Source: Viscum album (lineage: Eukaryota; Streptophyta; Magnoliopsida; Santalales; Viscaceae). Taken from it: a stretch of 64,000 bases of DNA. The stretch lies in contig OY728120.1 of the NCBI GenBank assembly GCA_963277665.1, positions 945,115,195-945,179,194 on the forward strand, written 5' to 3'. Numbering within the stretch: the stretch's first letter is position 1; each line of letters opens with the position of its first letter. Below are positions 36,901-48,157 of the stretch, one piece after another. The notes beneath the pieces were generated by a model, which searched no databases, was not told the origin of the DNA, and saw nothing but the letters and a program-made list of their open reading frames with translations. Both the position numbers and the translations under genes were made by a program.

Positions 36901-37189
36901 ACAATCCATGAGAGGATTGGTTCTAGTTTTACATGGTCAACATATTTCTAATAAAATATGTCCTTATACACAATAAGAGAAATATAGAATGAGTAAGATC
37001 CCATATGCTTCGGCTATAGGATTCATCATGTGTTCCAACTTTTGTATCAAGATTGATGTTTCCTATACATTGATCATGGTAGGCAGATATCAATCAGATC
37101 TAGGAGAACATCATTGAACTACTATTAAGACTATCCATAGTTATCTGAGAAGAACTAATGATATGTTCCTGGTGTATAGAGGAGATGAG

Positions 37190-37624
37190 GAAATTGTCAT
37201 CAAATGGTATGTTGATGATGGTTTTTAGACAGATCTGAAAGATCTAAAGTCACAATCTATATATGTTTTCTCTCTCAATGGAGGAGATGTTAGCTGGAAG
37301 AGTTCAAAGCAACAAGTTGTCAACAATTCTATAGTGGAGTCTGAATATATAGAAGATTCTGATGCATCTAAGGAATACATTGGGATTTGAAACATTGTCC
37401 CGGAGCTTCAGGTTATGCCTAGTAGTAAAGATCATATCACGTTGTATTGTGATAATACTGCAGCAGTGGCACTTGAAAAAGAACCAAGGTCACATCAATG
37501 GACAAAGAACATACTCTGGAAGTATCACCTTTTTAAGGATTTATATCAAAGGGGTGAAGTTGTAGTGAGTAGAGTGTCCAAGGAAGAGAACATGGTGGAC
37601 CCCATGACTAAAGGCATATCTTAG
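37190..37624 (+). pseudogene. pol: Copia RNase H
   Basis: The motifs are KWYVDDGF near 37203, GGDVSWKSSKQQ near 37281-37316, VESEY near 37336, and YCDNTAAVALEKEPRSH at about 37446-37496. The terminus is ENMVDPMTKGIS, ending at 37622. These are the standard blocks of copia RNase H, which removes the RNA template. A stop lies near 37227 and another near 37388. The frame downstream of the reverse transcriptase box is shifted relative to gag. Confidence 0.88.
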
Positions 37625-37688
37625 AAGAATCCTGAATATCATGTGAGAGCTAGGCGGTTAAAGGTTGTTATCATTTTTCTCTACTCCA

Positions 37689-37698
37689 TGTGGGCGTC
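37689..37698 (+). other. Polypurine tract of the copia element (degenerate)
   Basis: tgtgggcgtc directly precedes the 3' LTR start tgttggag at 37699. Two pyrimidines interrupt the expected purine run. Confidence 0.6.
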
Positions 37699-39625
37699 TG
37701 TTGGAGTTTGTGTCCTAGAACCAACTACTTTGTACATTATTCATTAATAAATACCTTATAAATTCTTGATTTTTCTTTTTTGTGAAAATGCATGTGAGAA
37801 TTTCCTAAGGATAGCTATTTAATTAATGGTTTATAGCGGATCCCTACAATGATGAGAACCTGGAAGTTCCATAACATTGTTCTTGAATATATGTTCTATG
37901 GCCAGATGATGTTATTTGAGGGACACAAATATTACTGGCCATTAGGGGTGAGGATTCATTAAACATTGAGGTACCTTCTCATGGTGCGCACCCTTGGTAA
38001 TATCCAATAAGATATTATGAGAACGAGACCCACCAGTAAGAAATCCACATTTGATAGTGTCATTGGATGTTACTCTCTACGAACGTGTGTATTGGTCCTT
38101 AAAATTTATGATTGTTATTAATGGGTATTACAACTCGTGCACATAGATGTATTGATGAAAAATATGATGGCACACTGTTCGCAGTGAGGTAGGATAAGTT
38201 CGGTGCATAACGAGTGATACTGCATTAATAGATAATGCGAGAAATGGTTTGTCCCTTCTGTTCCATAAAAAAAGTAGTTATCTCAAGACCTTTGATGGAA
38301 TTGATATATCCTAAATAAATCCATGTCCATGGTAAGTAATTTTCTTGTTCAATTCTGGAAATTCAAAGAAAAAATAATCGGGCACATGGGTTGATATCAC
38401 TAGCATGAAACCTGCTTGATTCCAGATATCGAGACAAAGGGATTATATTACACGATAAGCATTCGTAGGAGGTGACACATCATTTCATCGTTAACTTCAT
38501 TCTCTATGGGTGCTTTGGGGTGTTTCTAGATGCTAACCTTGGATGTTTGGAAGGCTCTTCCAAATGCCACTGAGAAATAGGCCTAGAGGGTCACACACTA
38601 AATGTGTCCAAGTATCTAGTTAAATATTAATTTAACAAGTTAAATAATTATTATTCCCGATTGTGGTTTAATAATTATTTAAGGAATCTTGATAGCATTT
38701 ATTTCTACACTAGTTATTAAAGAGAATATATTGTGGGTGGAATAATATATTTATTAGCGAGTAATGTAGGGATTTTTATTTTAGAAATAAATAGACATTA
38801 TTCAATGTCTAATAAATGTGGTGGAGGAAATTAAAAAAATAGAAAAATAGATGTACACGGCATGTATATTAAATATACATGTCGTGGATTTTTTTTCTTG
38901 TAATTTATGAGAATTAAATATTATTTATTTAAATAAATAATATGAGGTGTAATTCACTGGGTTCATGTCAGGTAATAATAATAGTCTACTATTATTATTA
39001 GAGATGGGGTATTACTAATAATTAAATGAAATGAATAAATGCTTTCAGGTAATTAATTAATTTTATAATTCTATGTAATTAAAAATCCCAATTATATAAT
39101 TCTCATTAGCCTATCCATTCTTTTGTGGTTGTGCACAACGGATCAAGACAAGAGATAATTAATTTTCCATTGAGAACGGTCTCAATCTACGAGAGATAGA
39201 TCCACCTCCACCAGATCAAGGTGATCGAAAGTAGACATTGCAAGTGAAGGATTTTCTGTGCTAGCACCTGAAGATCCCTTCGTCGACATCTATAGATACG
39301 TGGAGCACATTTGGATCCCTTCTAGAGAAATCTTACACTTCGATTATATGACGCAACGACGGATCACTTCATATCGTGACTAGAAACATCAATGAAGAAA
39401 GAATTACATCAAGGTAATTCTTGTCAATTAAATTAATTAATTATAACCAACATATAATGATCCTATTTATTGTTCCAGGACTTCCCTCTTTCTTTTCCGT
39501 TCATCATTCTATTCTGAAGATCTGGCGTTTTATTATCGTGATGGTTCATAGATTGATTATTTTTAATGCTAAAATTAAGGTTGGGTAAAAACACTAACGT
39601 GCTTCTGCTGCGCTCAGAACCTAAA
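37699..39625 (+). repeat. 3' LTR of the copia element
   Basis: Aligns end to end with 29643-31584. Relative to the 5' LTR many CpG sites are lost: ttccgcgct at about 31211 is ttctgtgct at about 39251, and acatcgc at 31194 is acattgc at 39235. Confidence 0.9.
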
Positions 39626-39630
39626 AAGGA
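39626..39630. repeat. Right target-site duplication AAGGA of the copia element
   Basis: Partner of 29638-29642. Confidence 0.85.
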
Positions 39631-42086
39631 AACATACATATTCATGATCTACAAAATCACACCATTACTCAAGAGATAAAGGGTAAATCCCTCTAGTAGT
39701 TTCACAATCTATCATTACCTTCACACGTTTTCTGGTGGGGATTGAATTTTCACCTGCATATATAATCATCTCTAGCTCCACGATATGAATTCTTACTTCA
39801 TCAGGATTATTCTAAAAATGAATATCTGACGAGGCATGAAGATCTCTTATTCCTATAATATGCAACCACTCGTATAAAATCTCTCAAATAGTTTCAATAT
39901 CACAATACAAATTCTTCCATGATTGAATGAATTATTATCGTACATACTCAGATTAAATTCCATCATACTATGAATATGATCTCACTATCATAAATATTAT
40001 GGGATTCCCAATTCTTATCATCCCCGATGGAGGATGTAAAAAAGAACCCGGCAATCTTCTGGGTGTCGATGACTGGACCGCCTAGGTGAAACATCATTTG
40101 GTGATGTTGGTGTTGTCCTCTTTATTCTAGTGGGTGGATTTTATATTGCATGAGGTCACTTTGGGGAGAAAGGATCATCATCATCATCACCCTCTGACTA
40201 TAGTTAATTATTCTCAAAAGGTAAAGAAGCACCTTCCAAATGATAGGATTCCTTCTTACTCTCTATTTTTACTCTGACCTGAGGGGAAACATTGTTTAGA
40301 ACACCTTTAGTATATGATTCAATCCACGATTGAGCATACCAGGTAGTCAATATAATCTCTGCATCATCTATTTGAATATTAAACATTACCCATTTCCTCT
40401 ACATAATTTTCAGAAACCCTAGATTTTGAGACACCATCAAATGTTGTTCTAGTCTAACTTACCCCAAAGGAGATATAGTAATCTACTATAGACATTTGAA
40501 TTAGTGTCAAAATATATAATGATCATAGGCATCACATATCAATTCACCATCAATAATGGTGTCCAATACCCTATCCCTTTAAGTGAGAATATATTATCTT
40601 ATCTCTAATTTGGTTTTCCCATAATCAACCAATCATCCTGTATACGGATTCCCATAAGGAAAGAAGTGGAATTCCATGAACATAATGAAACTTGTCTTAA
40701 TTTAAAAAAGTCTTGAATGATAGGGGGAGAATACCATAAAAATCATGATCAAATGGTCGTCAAGAAATCTCTAAAACATGGATCCCACTCTACACAACAT
40801 AGGATCTAAATTGAGTTGTGATCGATCCCTGTAAAACATGGAATGGTCCAGATATTCTGAAGGACACTTATATTTTTTGGATATGAAATAAAATCTTATT
40901 TTAATTTTCTAGGATAACGGTATCAAACACCAATGAATTCCTTTATGGTTGATTAGATTTTATAAAAAAAATTCTAGGCCATACAATACCCTTTGGATTT
41001 TTAACAGGCATCAGATATACACTAATCCACATGGCTAGAAAACATATAAGATATATCTTGTCCTAAATTTGGGAGTTGACATCATACCCTCACATTTCAA
41101 ACTCGCTTTTATCTAGTTTTGGTTAAAAGATACCAAGGACACCTCTCTTTTTAATATTGGTACAGCTTGTTGGATGCGTATAGGTGGGACCTTTCTCCTT
41201 CTTCATCAGGAATATTTACATCCACTCCTTTGGATAAATATTTCCTCATGTGTGAGTATTTGTATTTTGGCTCTTGTGAGATATCATCATTAGCTCAAGT
41301 GTCAATGATGATGTCTTATCTATTTCATTACATGTTACTTTTGTAGGATTGAATTCATCTTACATATCTTTCATGAACATAGATCTTAATATCTTATAAA
41401 CATCCCAGAAGGTGATTCAAACTTCTCCATGCGTCATATGGAAATATTTCATCTTTAGACTCCATCAGCTCTACATCTCTAGCACAAAATCATCCTTATT
41501 ATATATGTTGGCTTTCCATACCCACATTACTTCATTAATTATGGAACCGTACTAATTATCTTTAAATTCATCACACATTTTGTGCACCCAGTACGCACAC
41601 ATCCATGTGTGTTGCACACCCACTCCTGGGCGAAAGTCCCAACATTTCTTCCATCCCATCAATTGATCTTTCTGAGAATCTAGGATGATGGATGGATAGT
41701 AGTGTGGATTCAGTCTGATTATTTGTGGTTTCAAATATTGAGCACATTGGTTGGGATAAAAAACATAGGCTTTGGCTTCCATTCTAGTATTGATATATGT
41801 ACCCCCATAAGAAATGTTTGAAGATGAACAGTTTTTTAGTATTAAAACCAAATGATTGGTGATATATCATTGGATATGGTATATTAGATTCTCCCATATG
41901 ACTATATCCATAAATTGGTAGATAATTACTCTTCAAAAAGTCATGGTGATACTTCTTCTAATACATTTACTGATCAAGAAGAGTATTGTTGCATACTTCG
42001 TAGTAATCATGCCATGTGATCTCCATCATGTATTTAGTCCACTTACCTGCCAATTCATCAGTAGTTACTATTATCTTGGGATCCAT
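39631..42086 (-). pseudogene. Antisense extra coding region of the Tat-like element, 5' half
   Basis: On the minus strand an ATG at 42086 opens a frame reading MDPKIIVTTDELAGKW. Blocks in changing frames continue the protein: 41851-41552 (99 codons, with HYYPSIILDSQKDQ and WDFRPGVGVQHTW) and 40386-40204 (60 codons, with DDAEIILTTWYAQSW). An Asp run follows near 40190 and DKNWES near 40000. Aromatic-rich and tryptophan-rich, it looks like a once long protein. I cannot name the family; some similarity in style to plant mobile-domain proteins is only an impression. The copia element separates it from the 3' half at 29560-26400. With copia removed, GTATGT near 39635 and TTTTAG near 29553 would bound an intron of about 100 bases, so copia may have landed in an intron. 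Confidence 0.5.
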
Positions 42087-42357
42087 ATGAGACTTAAATG
42101 AAATATAAAATCCATTTTAGAGTAGGTTCATTTTGAAAAAATAATGAAAATCAAGAAATTTTTACAATGTTAGTAAGGCACGCAAGTGAAATTGTGGTGC
42201 ACAATTATGATGCTTAAGGTTGGGAATGAAAGTATCATACCTAATGTACTAGCATGAACAAGAAAAATCTTCAGAAAAACCAATTTCCCTATATTAGAAA
42301 TCCATAGAGATAGATTATTTTTACGAATCCTTTATGATTTTAACTGAAATAAATCAT

Positions 42358-42372
42358 CTATATATAGATAGG
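42358..42372 (-). promoter_or_regulatory. Candidate TATA box for the antisense coding region
   Basis: tctatatatagatag (nearly palindromic) lies about 270 bases upstream of the minus-strand ATG at 42086, a sensible distance for a promoter with a 5' leader. On the + strand it has no gene to serve. Confidence 0.3.
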
Positions 42373-42724
42373 GAATCAAAATTTTGCTTTATAATCTTAT
42401 GCAAAAATCAATAACTTACATGACCCATTTCCTTTCCTCATCCCAATTTAACTTATATTAGACCTTATTTTAATTCGGATCTAATCAGGGGGACTTTTTT
42501 AACAGTCAATTCAATCACATGTATGAAAATGTGACAAAATTAAATGACATAGAAAAAGAGGAGAAAATATATAGATAATTTCAAGATTTGAAAAGTCTTA
42601 AATTTGTTTTTGCCAAAGGTATCCCAGATTACCAATGTCACACAATAAACTTTTCCCCCCTCAATTTTTCACCACCATACCACATGGGTCCCAGGTCCCC
42701 ATCACTCAGGGTACCATATTCTCC

Positions 42725-42733
42725 TATAAATAG
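42725..42733 (+). promoter_or_regulatory. TATA box, possible Tat-like 3' LTR promoter
   Basis: TATAAATAG within tctcctataaatagagcc matches the plant consensus closely. No gene follows before the next element at 43826; the open frame at 43213-43419 is unremarkable. It may mark the U3 promoter of the Tat-like 3' LTR, whose ends I could not define. A second TATA-like site, catataagagg, is at about 43646-43656. Confidence 0.4.
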
Positions 42734-43820
42734 AGCCTTGTAGTATTCTTCTGTATGTAAAATTTTCACTGAAGCATGATTTCTAATCTGAACTCCCTAG
42801 TGCTTATCCCCAAGTCATCTGAAACCTCCAAGGTAGTTTCATAACACCTAAAGTGATTGAATTAAATGGTTATTGTGAGGCTTAGGTTCTCCAAGTTTTA
42901 AAATTTAACAAAACATGTGTGACTCATTTTCCCAACCCCCATAATTTAACAATACTTGTCTGACCACCCATCCTCTAGAAGGATGTTGTGCACCTTACTT
43001 CTTGGAATACTTGTGAAGAATATGGAAGGCATGATCCAAGTATAGCCCATGTATAGTAATCTAGGATATTTTTCACTTAATGTGAAACCAATTCACCAAA
43101 CCCTACTTGTGTTCGACATACCTATGTGCCCCTTCATTGAGTTCTCCTTCTTGGTATACCTCAACTCTTCATCCTACTTGAGCCTTTCATAAATCCTCCA
43201 TCATTTCCACTCATGGAAGGGCCTCTCCTCTATTGGATCCCTTTCCAAAAAGAGGCTATTTTGAAACCTCCAAAAAGATCTGCTTATCTACCAAACCTCT
43301 GGGAAAGTCACATCAATTTTTCTCCGATTTGGGTTTTTATTTATATAGTAATTGGTTCCCCACATTTGTATTATAGGGGAGTCAGGATTCTCGGGATGTA
43401 TTTAGGTTTGAATATCTAAGGTCACATGCACCCATACCCTAGTGAATGTTTTGAGGAGTTATAGGTATTGGATTCTATAGATGTGACTATGTCCTCCCCT
43501 TCTCCCCCTTAGACCTAGATCCTCGGGTACCTTGTAGAGAGGGTAAGGATCACACTTTATATTCTGTTTGTACAAAAGAGAAGTCTCCCTCCCCCCTATC
43601 AGGCCCATTTTAGGGTTTACATCTAGATGTAAGCCCCTAGCCTTTCATATAAGAGGTTTCATTATTTCTCCCCTCTACACCCTTTAGCTTCATCCCTTCC
43701 TTACCTTGGACCCTTGTCCAAGGTAATGAAAATAGGGGATGTGTTGTAGAGATGGCCTCTTCCATCGAAAGCCTAGACTCTTCAATCAGTGTAGGAGAAA
43801 AAGTGTTTGTGGTTTGATGA
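42734..43820. other. Non-coding stretch, probably Tat-like 3' region or LTR
   Basis: About 1.1 kb of pyrimidine-rich sequence without a recognisable gene. The style (cctcc and cccc tracts, moderate GC) continues on the other side of the young element at 50096-50830, so both belonged to one sequence before that insertion. Confidence 0.4.
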
Positions 43821-43825
43821 ATCAT
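43821..43825. repeat. Left target-site duplication ATCAT
   Basis: ATCAT here and at 50091-50095 flank the young minus-strand element exactly. Confidence 0.9.
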
Positions 43826-45598
43826 TGGTTGCGCCCAAATTTACCCTACCGGTAAAAGCGGTCGTTGAAGTACAAGTAGGGATCGAATCCACAGGGACCG
43901 AAGAAGTAACCTTGAGATGCTATGATTTATTGATGGATTGGCTATGAAGTGGCCAACTTTGAGGTAGATTTTAATTGGAGAAATAAAGATATAATTTAAA
44001 TATAATATATTAAAAAATTATGTGAACTAAAAAATTATTGATGGTGGGTTGATCTTAGGGTTTTGATTGGGGTGGATTGGATGAATTTCTTTTCTTAGAA
44101 AATTTCATGTCATTAATTCAAGACATATCCAAACAATGAGATAATTCTTCCAAATCATTCACCAATTTAAGCCCTACACAATTCCAAGGACAATCACTAA
44201 TTGACTTTGAGGATCACTTTAATGAGCACTCAAAGGAAATAGATCGTACTAGCAGTCAAAATGTGTCATCGTTAAAGTTGGCAAAGATGAGAAAGAATGT
44301 AACTCATCAAATGGAAATCCTAAAATAACGAATATATTTAAATATTAAGTACATGAAATAAAATTAAATCCATGACCTTGATACTCCCTTGGATCAACCC
44401 TTAAGAGGTTAGAACTCCATTGATGCTATTCTACTAATGGAATCGGGATGTAGACTTATGGGGTCGAAATTGAAGAAGAAGAAAATTATTAAAAGAACGA
44501 ACACTCCACCGTTGTGTGATTGAAATCACAAGTGTTGGTGTGAATAATTTCAAACCATGATTCAACGGTATCAACTTGTGAAGAAAAGGAAAATAAAAAT
44601 TGAAGAAGAAGAAGAAATTTTATTAAAATAATAAACGTGAAAGAACAACTTACATGGGAAAACTTGACGATGCGATTACAAATTGAAAGTAGAAAATTAC
44701 AATTGAAAGAAATACAATGGATGAAAGAAAAACATGGATTCAAAGAAAAATGTTAGATGATTATTCCCATCACCACCAGATCCTTATATAGGAATATTAG
44801 GAGCCTTCTTTCCACCCCCAACAATAAATTCACCCCCCAACAATTAAGAGAGTCAAAAGGAGGGTGAAGAATCAAAAGGAAATTAACGTTACAAAGTTGA
44901 CCACAAAACTAGCCAGATTCATCCTCCATTTTGACGTGTGAATTTGACACTTCATACTGCCGAATCCGAAGATGTCATAAATAGAACATATCTTCGTCCA
45001 TGTGTCTTCTAGAAGCTCTCAAAATTTCAGGAAAATTAGCTTAGCTGTTTGGATGTTATGGTCAAAATGGTGGGACGGATTTCTGTGCATTAATGTCGGG
45101 TCCACCATTTAAATCTCAAATTCATATCTCTTTATCATCATGAAAACATCAGAATTAGCTCAGTCCACAGTTTAATAAAATGATCCTCATATTTTTATCT
45201 TTATACTGTATAAATTTTAACTTCATTGGGCTTGGTTTCTGGGCCCCAAATTTGTTTGATGGGCCTTAGGCCCATTATGCTTTTTCCAGCAAGTTTCTGC
45301 CTTCAGGTGCAAAATTCTCCATCTTCCTTTGGGATTCATCCATCAGACCTATGAAATAAAATGTTCCAAACAAAGTTTTAAATCATATCCCAAAATTTCA
45401 AATTAATAAAATGAATATAATGTTTTCCACAAACAAATGAATGATTGGGCCCAAATTTTCATTTTAAACATGAATTGCATTTTTGATGAGAAATGAAGTT
45501 CTATTTATATAATGCATTAAAAACAATGTTTATGGACCTTGGAACAATGAATATAAAGATATTAAAAATTAATATTATCCACTTTCAGTGACTAATCA
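43826..45598 (-). repeat. 3' LTR of the 6.3-kb element
   Basis: On the minus strand it starts tgattagtcac at 45598 and ends gggcgcaacca at 43826. A TATA box, cctatataagg on the minus strand, is at 44782-44792. CpG sites are lost relative to the 5' LTR, for example gagatgc at 43914 against gagacgc at 48406. Confidence 0.95.
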
Positions 45599-45611
45599 CA
45601 CCCCCCAACTT
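45599..45611 (-). other. Polypurine tract of the 6.3-kb element
   Basis: Minus-strand aagttggggggtg directly before the 3' LTR. The same aagttgggggg word recurs inside the element at 46559-46573 and 47079-47089. Confidence 0.85.
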
Positions 45612-46002
45612 GAGTTTTGCTAGTCCCGAGGAAAATAAATTACAAATATGAAATTAAAATCCCCTTTTCCAAAAACATTTTAATACACATTGCTCACCCA
45701 AATATCTAATACCAAAAATAAATTATCAAAACCCATAAAAATCATTAAAAACAAGCTAGTTCCATAAGAATATCCCAAGCCCAAGCTCATTCCTTTGTTC
45801 AAATTCATTGCCACATTTCATCCAATTCCAATTAATCATGATAAAGTGTTGTGCATCATAAAAGATATGGGGCGCATTTTATTGTTCAAGGGGAAAAAAT
45901 GGAAGCGCTAGGTGGGAATCACATTAAACCTTAAGATGAGTATCCTTTTTTTTATTTTTATTTTTTTATTTTATTTTTTTAACCACGATATATATGAAAA
46001 GA

Positions 46003-46180
46003 CTAACTCTGGGCAAGACAACTATGGAGTCACGATCCCCAAGTGACGGACGCCACATATATTGTCAATTTCATGCTCTATAATAGAGATATAAAGCCTA
46101 ACTCTGGGCAAGAAAACTATGGAGTCATGATCCCCAAGTGTCGGATGCCACGCATTTGGACAAAACATTGCTCTATGTGG
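46003..46180. repeat. 95-bp direct repeat (two units) in the interior
   Basis: ctaactctgggcaag at 46003 and at 46098 starts two units that stay similar for some 60 bases. They sit between two poly(T)-rich tracts (45945-45980 and 46190-46231) in the non-coding part of the element. Confidence 0.75.
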
Positions 46181-46873
46181 CCATTATTGTTTTTTCAATT
46201 TTTTTTTGTTTTTTTGTTGTTGTTTTTTTTAGATACTCAAATTAAACTAAAAGTGACCCCAGAACCCTATGCTCTAATAAAAGGGACCCAAGAACTCAAA
46301 TTTACACCCACGATCCAGTAGACGTGAATTGTGGAATTTTTATTAAGAGGATGAAAATTTAACTTTGAAAAATCACATTAGACAACCGCAGTTTCCAAAA
46401 ACTATGCTCATGAACTTAAACTTGCATTAAAATCAGAATCAAAGCATCCAAATTTTTCGATATCAAATTTCATAGTTTGCAATGTGTGTTATCATGTTCA
46501 AGGTTAATGGAATTTTTTCTTTCCATGCATGTTCTTATTGAAAAAAAATAATTTTTATCCCCCCCCCCAACTTAGAATAAAACGGTCCCCAGTGTTTAAA
46601 GAAAAGAAAAGCTAGAAGGGGGTTGGAGAGAAGTTCAAAGAGTAAATGATAATCATGGAATGAAGTCACCTGGTGGTTGATGATGATAGTGTGTGCCACA
46701 GTCTCCCTTCACTACTGGATTTGAGTCTCAGCATCTTGGATGGTGGTGAATGGATTCTCCATATGACTTACGACATGTCCTTTTATTTTTTTTAACCTAT
46801 AAAAACATAATAATAAACAAAACAAAATAAAATGATGATACATTGTCTTCTTTTTAGATTTCTGGGTAAGGTA

Positions 46874-47095
46874 TTACTCAAAGATCACGCCACGTGACAC
46901 AGATGAATATGGCGCTCCCCTTTCATACCCATCCTTACTCATAAAAGAAGAACCGGTCAACAGTCTATGGTAATTTATTATATGAAGAATAAAATGATTC
47001 AAAATGATTAGAAAACATGAAAACCATGGGTTGCCTCCCATGCAGTGCTTTTGTTTAACGTCATTGGCTCGACATTTACCCCCCAACTTATCCAA
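46874..47095 (-). pseudogene. Conserved tail downstream of the second ORF
   Basis: A 73-codon open frame in a part of the element that resembles the sequence found after pol in many plant gypsy elements: acgttaaacaaaag, then gggaggcaaccca near 47025-47062. I regard that block as a conserved RNA or UTR motif rather than a coding region. The open frame overlaps the end of the second ORF by 8 bases in another frame. Confidence 0.35.
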
Positions 47096-47879
47096 TTACA
47101 ACTTTCAGAATTTTAATTAACCCATCTTTTTCCACTTCAATAAGATTGAGATTGATTATTTTTTTGAAATTTTTTTCATGTAAAATCCTATTTTCCACAA
47201 TGATTGGTAAAATCCAAGGAATATCTGAAATGGTTGATCGATTTGAACTTTTATTCTTTCCTAAGACATCAATGACCATTAAAAAATTATTTGCTTGTTT
47301 AGATGAATGAACTAAAACTGCAAGGTCTTTTTTATCACCTATGATGGAATTATTGTCTGGGGAAGGAAGGATAATGATATTGAGTTCTGGTCGATTGCAA
47401 TTTCCTAATAAAGATTGGAAATTTGAATGAAAGTCAGTTTCTTCTCCAAAAAAATTAGAAAGAATTGGTTCCATTTTAAAATATGATTCATCCCCAAAAG
47501 TGTCTAGTTGAATCTGAGGTGTGGGTATGGGCTCAATGTTTGGTATTTCTCCCAATTGTTCAGTGATTTGTGTTTTTGAAAATTCATCAATGGAGAAATA
47601 TCCAGGACTCTCCATCCATAATTTCAAGTTTCCCTCTTGTGAATACAAAACATCAGTTTCCTCTTGATTTAAGCACCCATAAACAATTCCTTGATTATCT
47701 TCAACTATCCCAAATGCAATGGTTGTTTCTTCAATAAATTCATTTGAGGTTTTTGAGAGACAAGATTCTTGTATTAGTGACGAGGAAGAGACAACCTGAG
47801 TGGGAAAGGGTTCTAAAACCATTTCAATGCTTTGTAGTTCTACTCTTAAAGATGAAACCTCTGAATTCATTTTATCCAT
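47088..47879 (-). CDS. Second ORF of the 6.3-kb element (263 codons), function unknown
   Basis: Longest intact frame in the window. The predicted protein is acidic overall, with a helical N-terminus (MDKMNSEVSSLRVEL) and a basic, hydrophobic C-terminus. I see no CCHC knuckle, protease, reverse transcriptase or membrane segment. Its start overlaps the end of the upstream ORF by 13 bases in a different frame. The overlap contains a run of five A (gaaaaatgg), so re-initiation or ribosomal frameshifting could join the two; an ancestral single frame split by an indel is equally possible. The position, after primer site and first ORF, is where gag would be. Intactness agrees with recent insertion. 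Confidence 0.6.
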   Translation of the reverse strand: MDKMNSEVSSLRVELQSIEMVLEPFPTQVVSSSSLIQESCLSKTSNEFIEETTIAFGIVEDNQGIVYGCLNQEETDVLYSQEGNLKLWMESPGYFSIDEFSKTQITEQLGEIPNIEPIPTPQIQLDTFGDESYFKMEPILSNFFGEETDFHSNFQSLLGNCNRPELNIIILPSPDNNSIIGDKKDLAVLVHSSKQANNFLMVIDVLGKNKSSNRSTISDIPWILPIIVENRILHEKNFKKIINLNLIEVEKDGLIKILKVVIG

Positions 47880-48157
47880 TTTTCACACAAATGTTCAAGA
47901 ATTTTTTCATAATTAGGATTGATAGATGTTTGGACATCATGAAATTCATTATGTTTGATCTCTTCAATCATCCTCGAGAGGTATGGAAATTGATCCTTTA
48001 AACAATCAGCATCCCATTGATTGTACATCTCATCTGGTGTGGTGTATTCAATCCTGGTTTGGTCAATGAAATTTTCTATCTGAGGTGATTCAAAATATTG
48101 ATTTTCCAGTTGATTATAGCCTTGGTATATTAATGGGTATTTTTGAAGACAATCCAT
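47867..48157 (-). CDS. First ORF of the 6.3-kb element (96 codons), gag position
   Basis: The first ATG after the primer site, about 140 bases downstream of it on the minus strand. The peptide begins MDCLQKYPLIYQGYNQ and is rich in aromatic and acidic residues. I do not recognise a capsid domain. It ends HLCEKWIK just inside the start of the 263-codon ORF. Upstream, a pyrimidine-rich leader (48180-48290) precedes it. It may be the N-terminal part of a single gag-like protein now split. Confidence 0.55.
   Translation of the reverse strand: MDCLQKYPLIYQGYNQLENQYFESPQIENFIDQTRIEYTTPDEMYNQWDADCLKDQFPYLSRMIEEIKHNEFHDVQTSINPNYEKILEHLCEKWIK

Larger units (their letters stand above)
29643..39625 (+). 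mobile_element. Full-length decayed Ty1/copia retrotransposon (9983 bp)
   Basis: The element has two LTRs of 1942 and 1927 bp, 5-bp duplications AAGGA on both sides, a weak tRNA-Met-type primer site and a 2.2-kb leader. A single gag-pol frame runs from 33784 to about 37622 in the order gag, protease, integrase, reverse transcriptase, RNase H, which is the copia order. About fifteen in-frame stops and one frameshift (between 36432 and 36611) disable it. The LTRs differ by roughly 15% by eye, so it is old, yet it is younger than the Tat-like sequence it interrupts. The lineage is uncertain. The long LTRs and the LTR start TGTTGGAGTTTGTGTCC suggest an Angela/Bianca-type element, but I cannot confirm this. 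Confidence 0.92.

Noticed and set aside
43213..43419. 68-codon + frame
   Set aside because: No recognisable motif and no support from context; pyrimidine-rich non-coding stretch.
44489..44743. 84-codon minus frame identical in length to 48981-49235
   Set aside because: Duplicate because both are in LTRs about 95% alike; equal length is not evidence of selection. Kept only as a low-level observation for the 5' LTR.
47744..48001. 85-codon + strand frame
   Set aside because: Antisense shadow of the two overlapping minus-strand ORFs.
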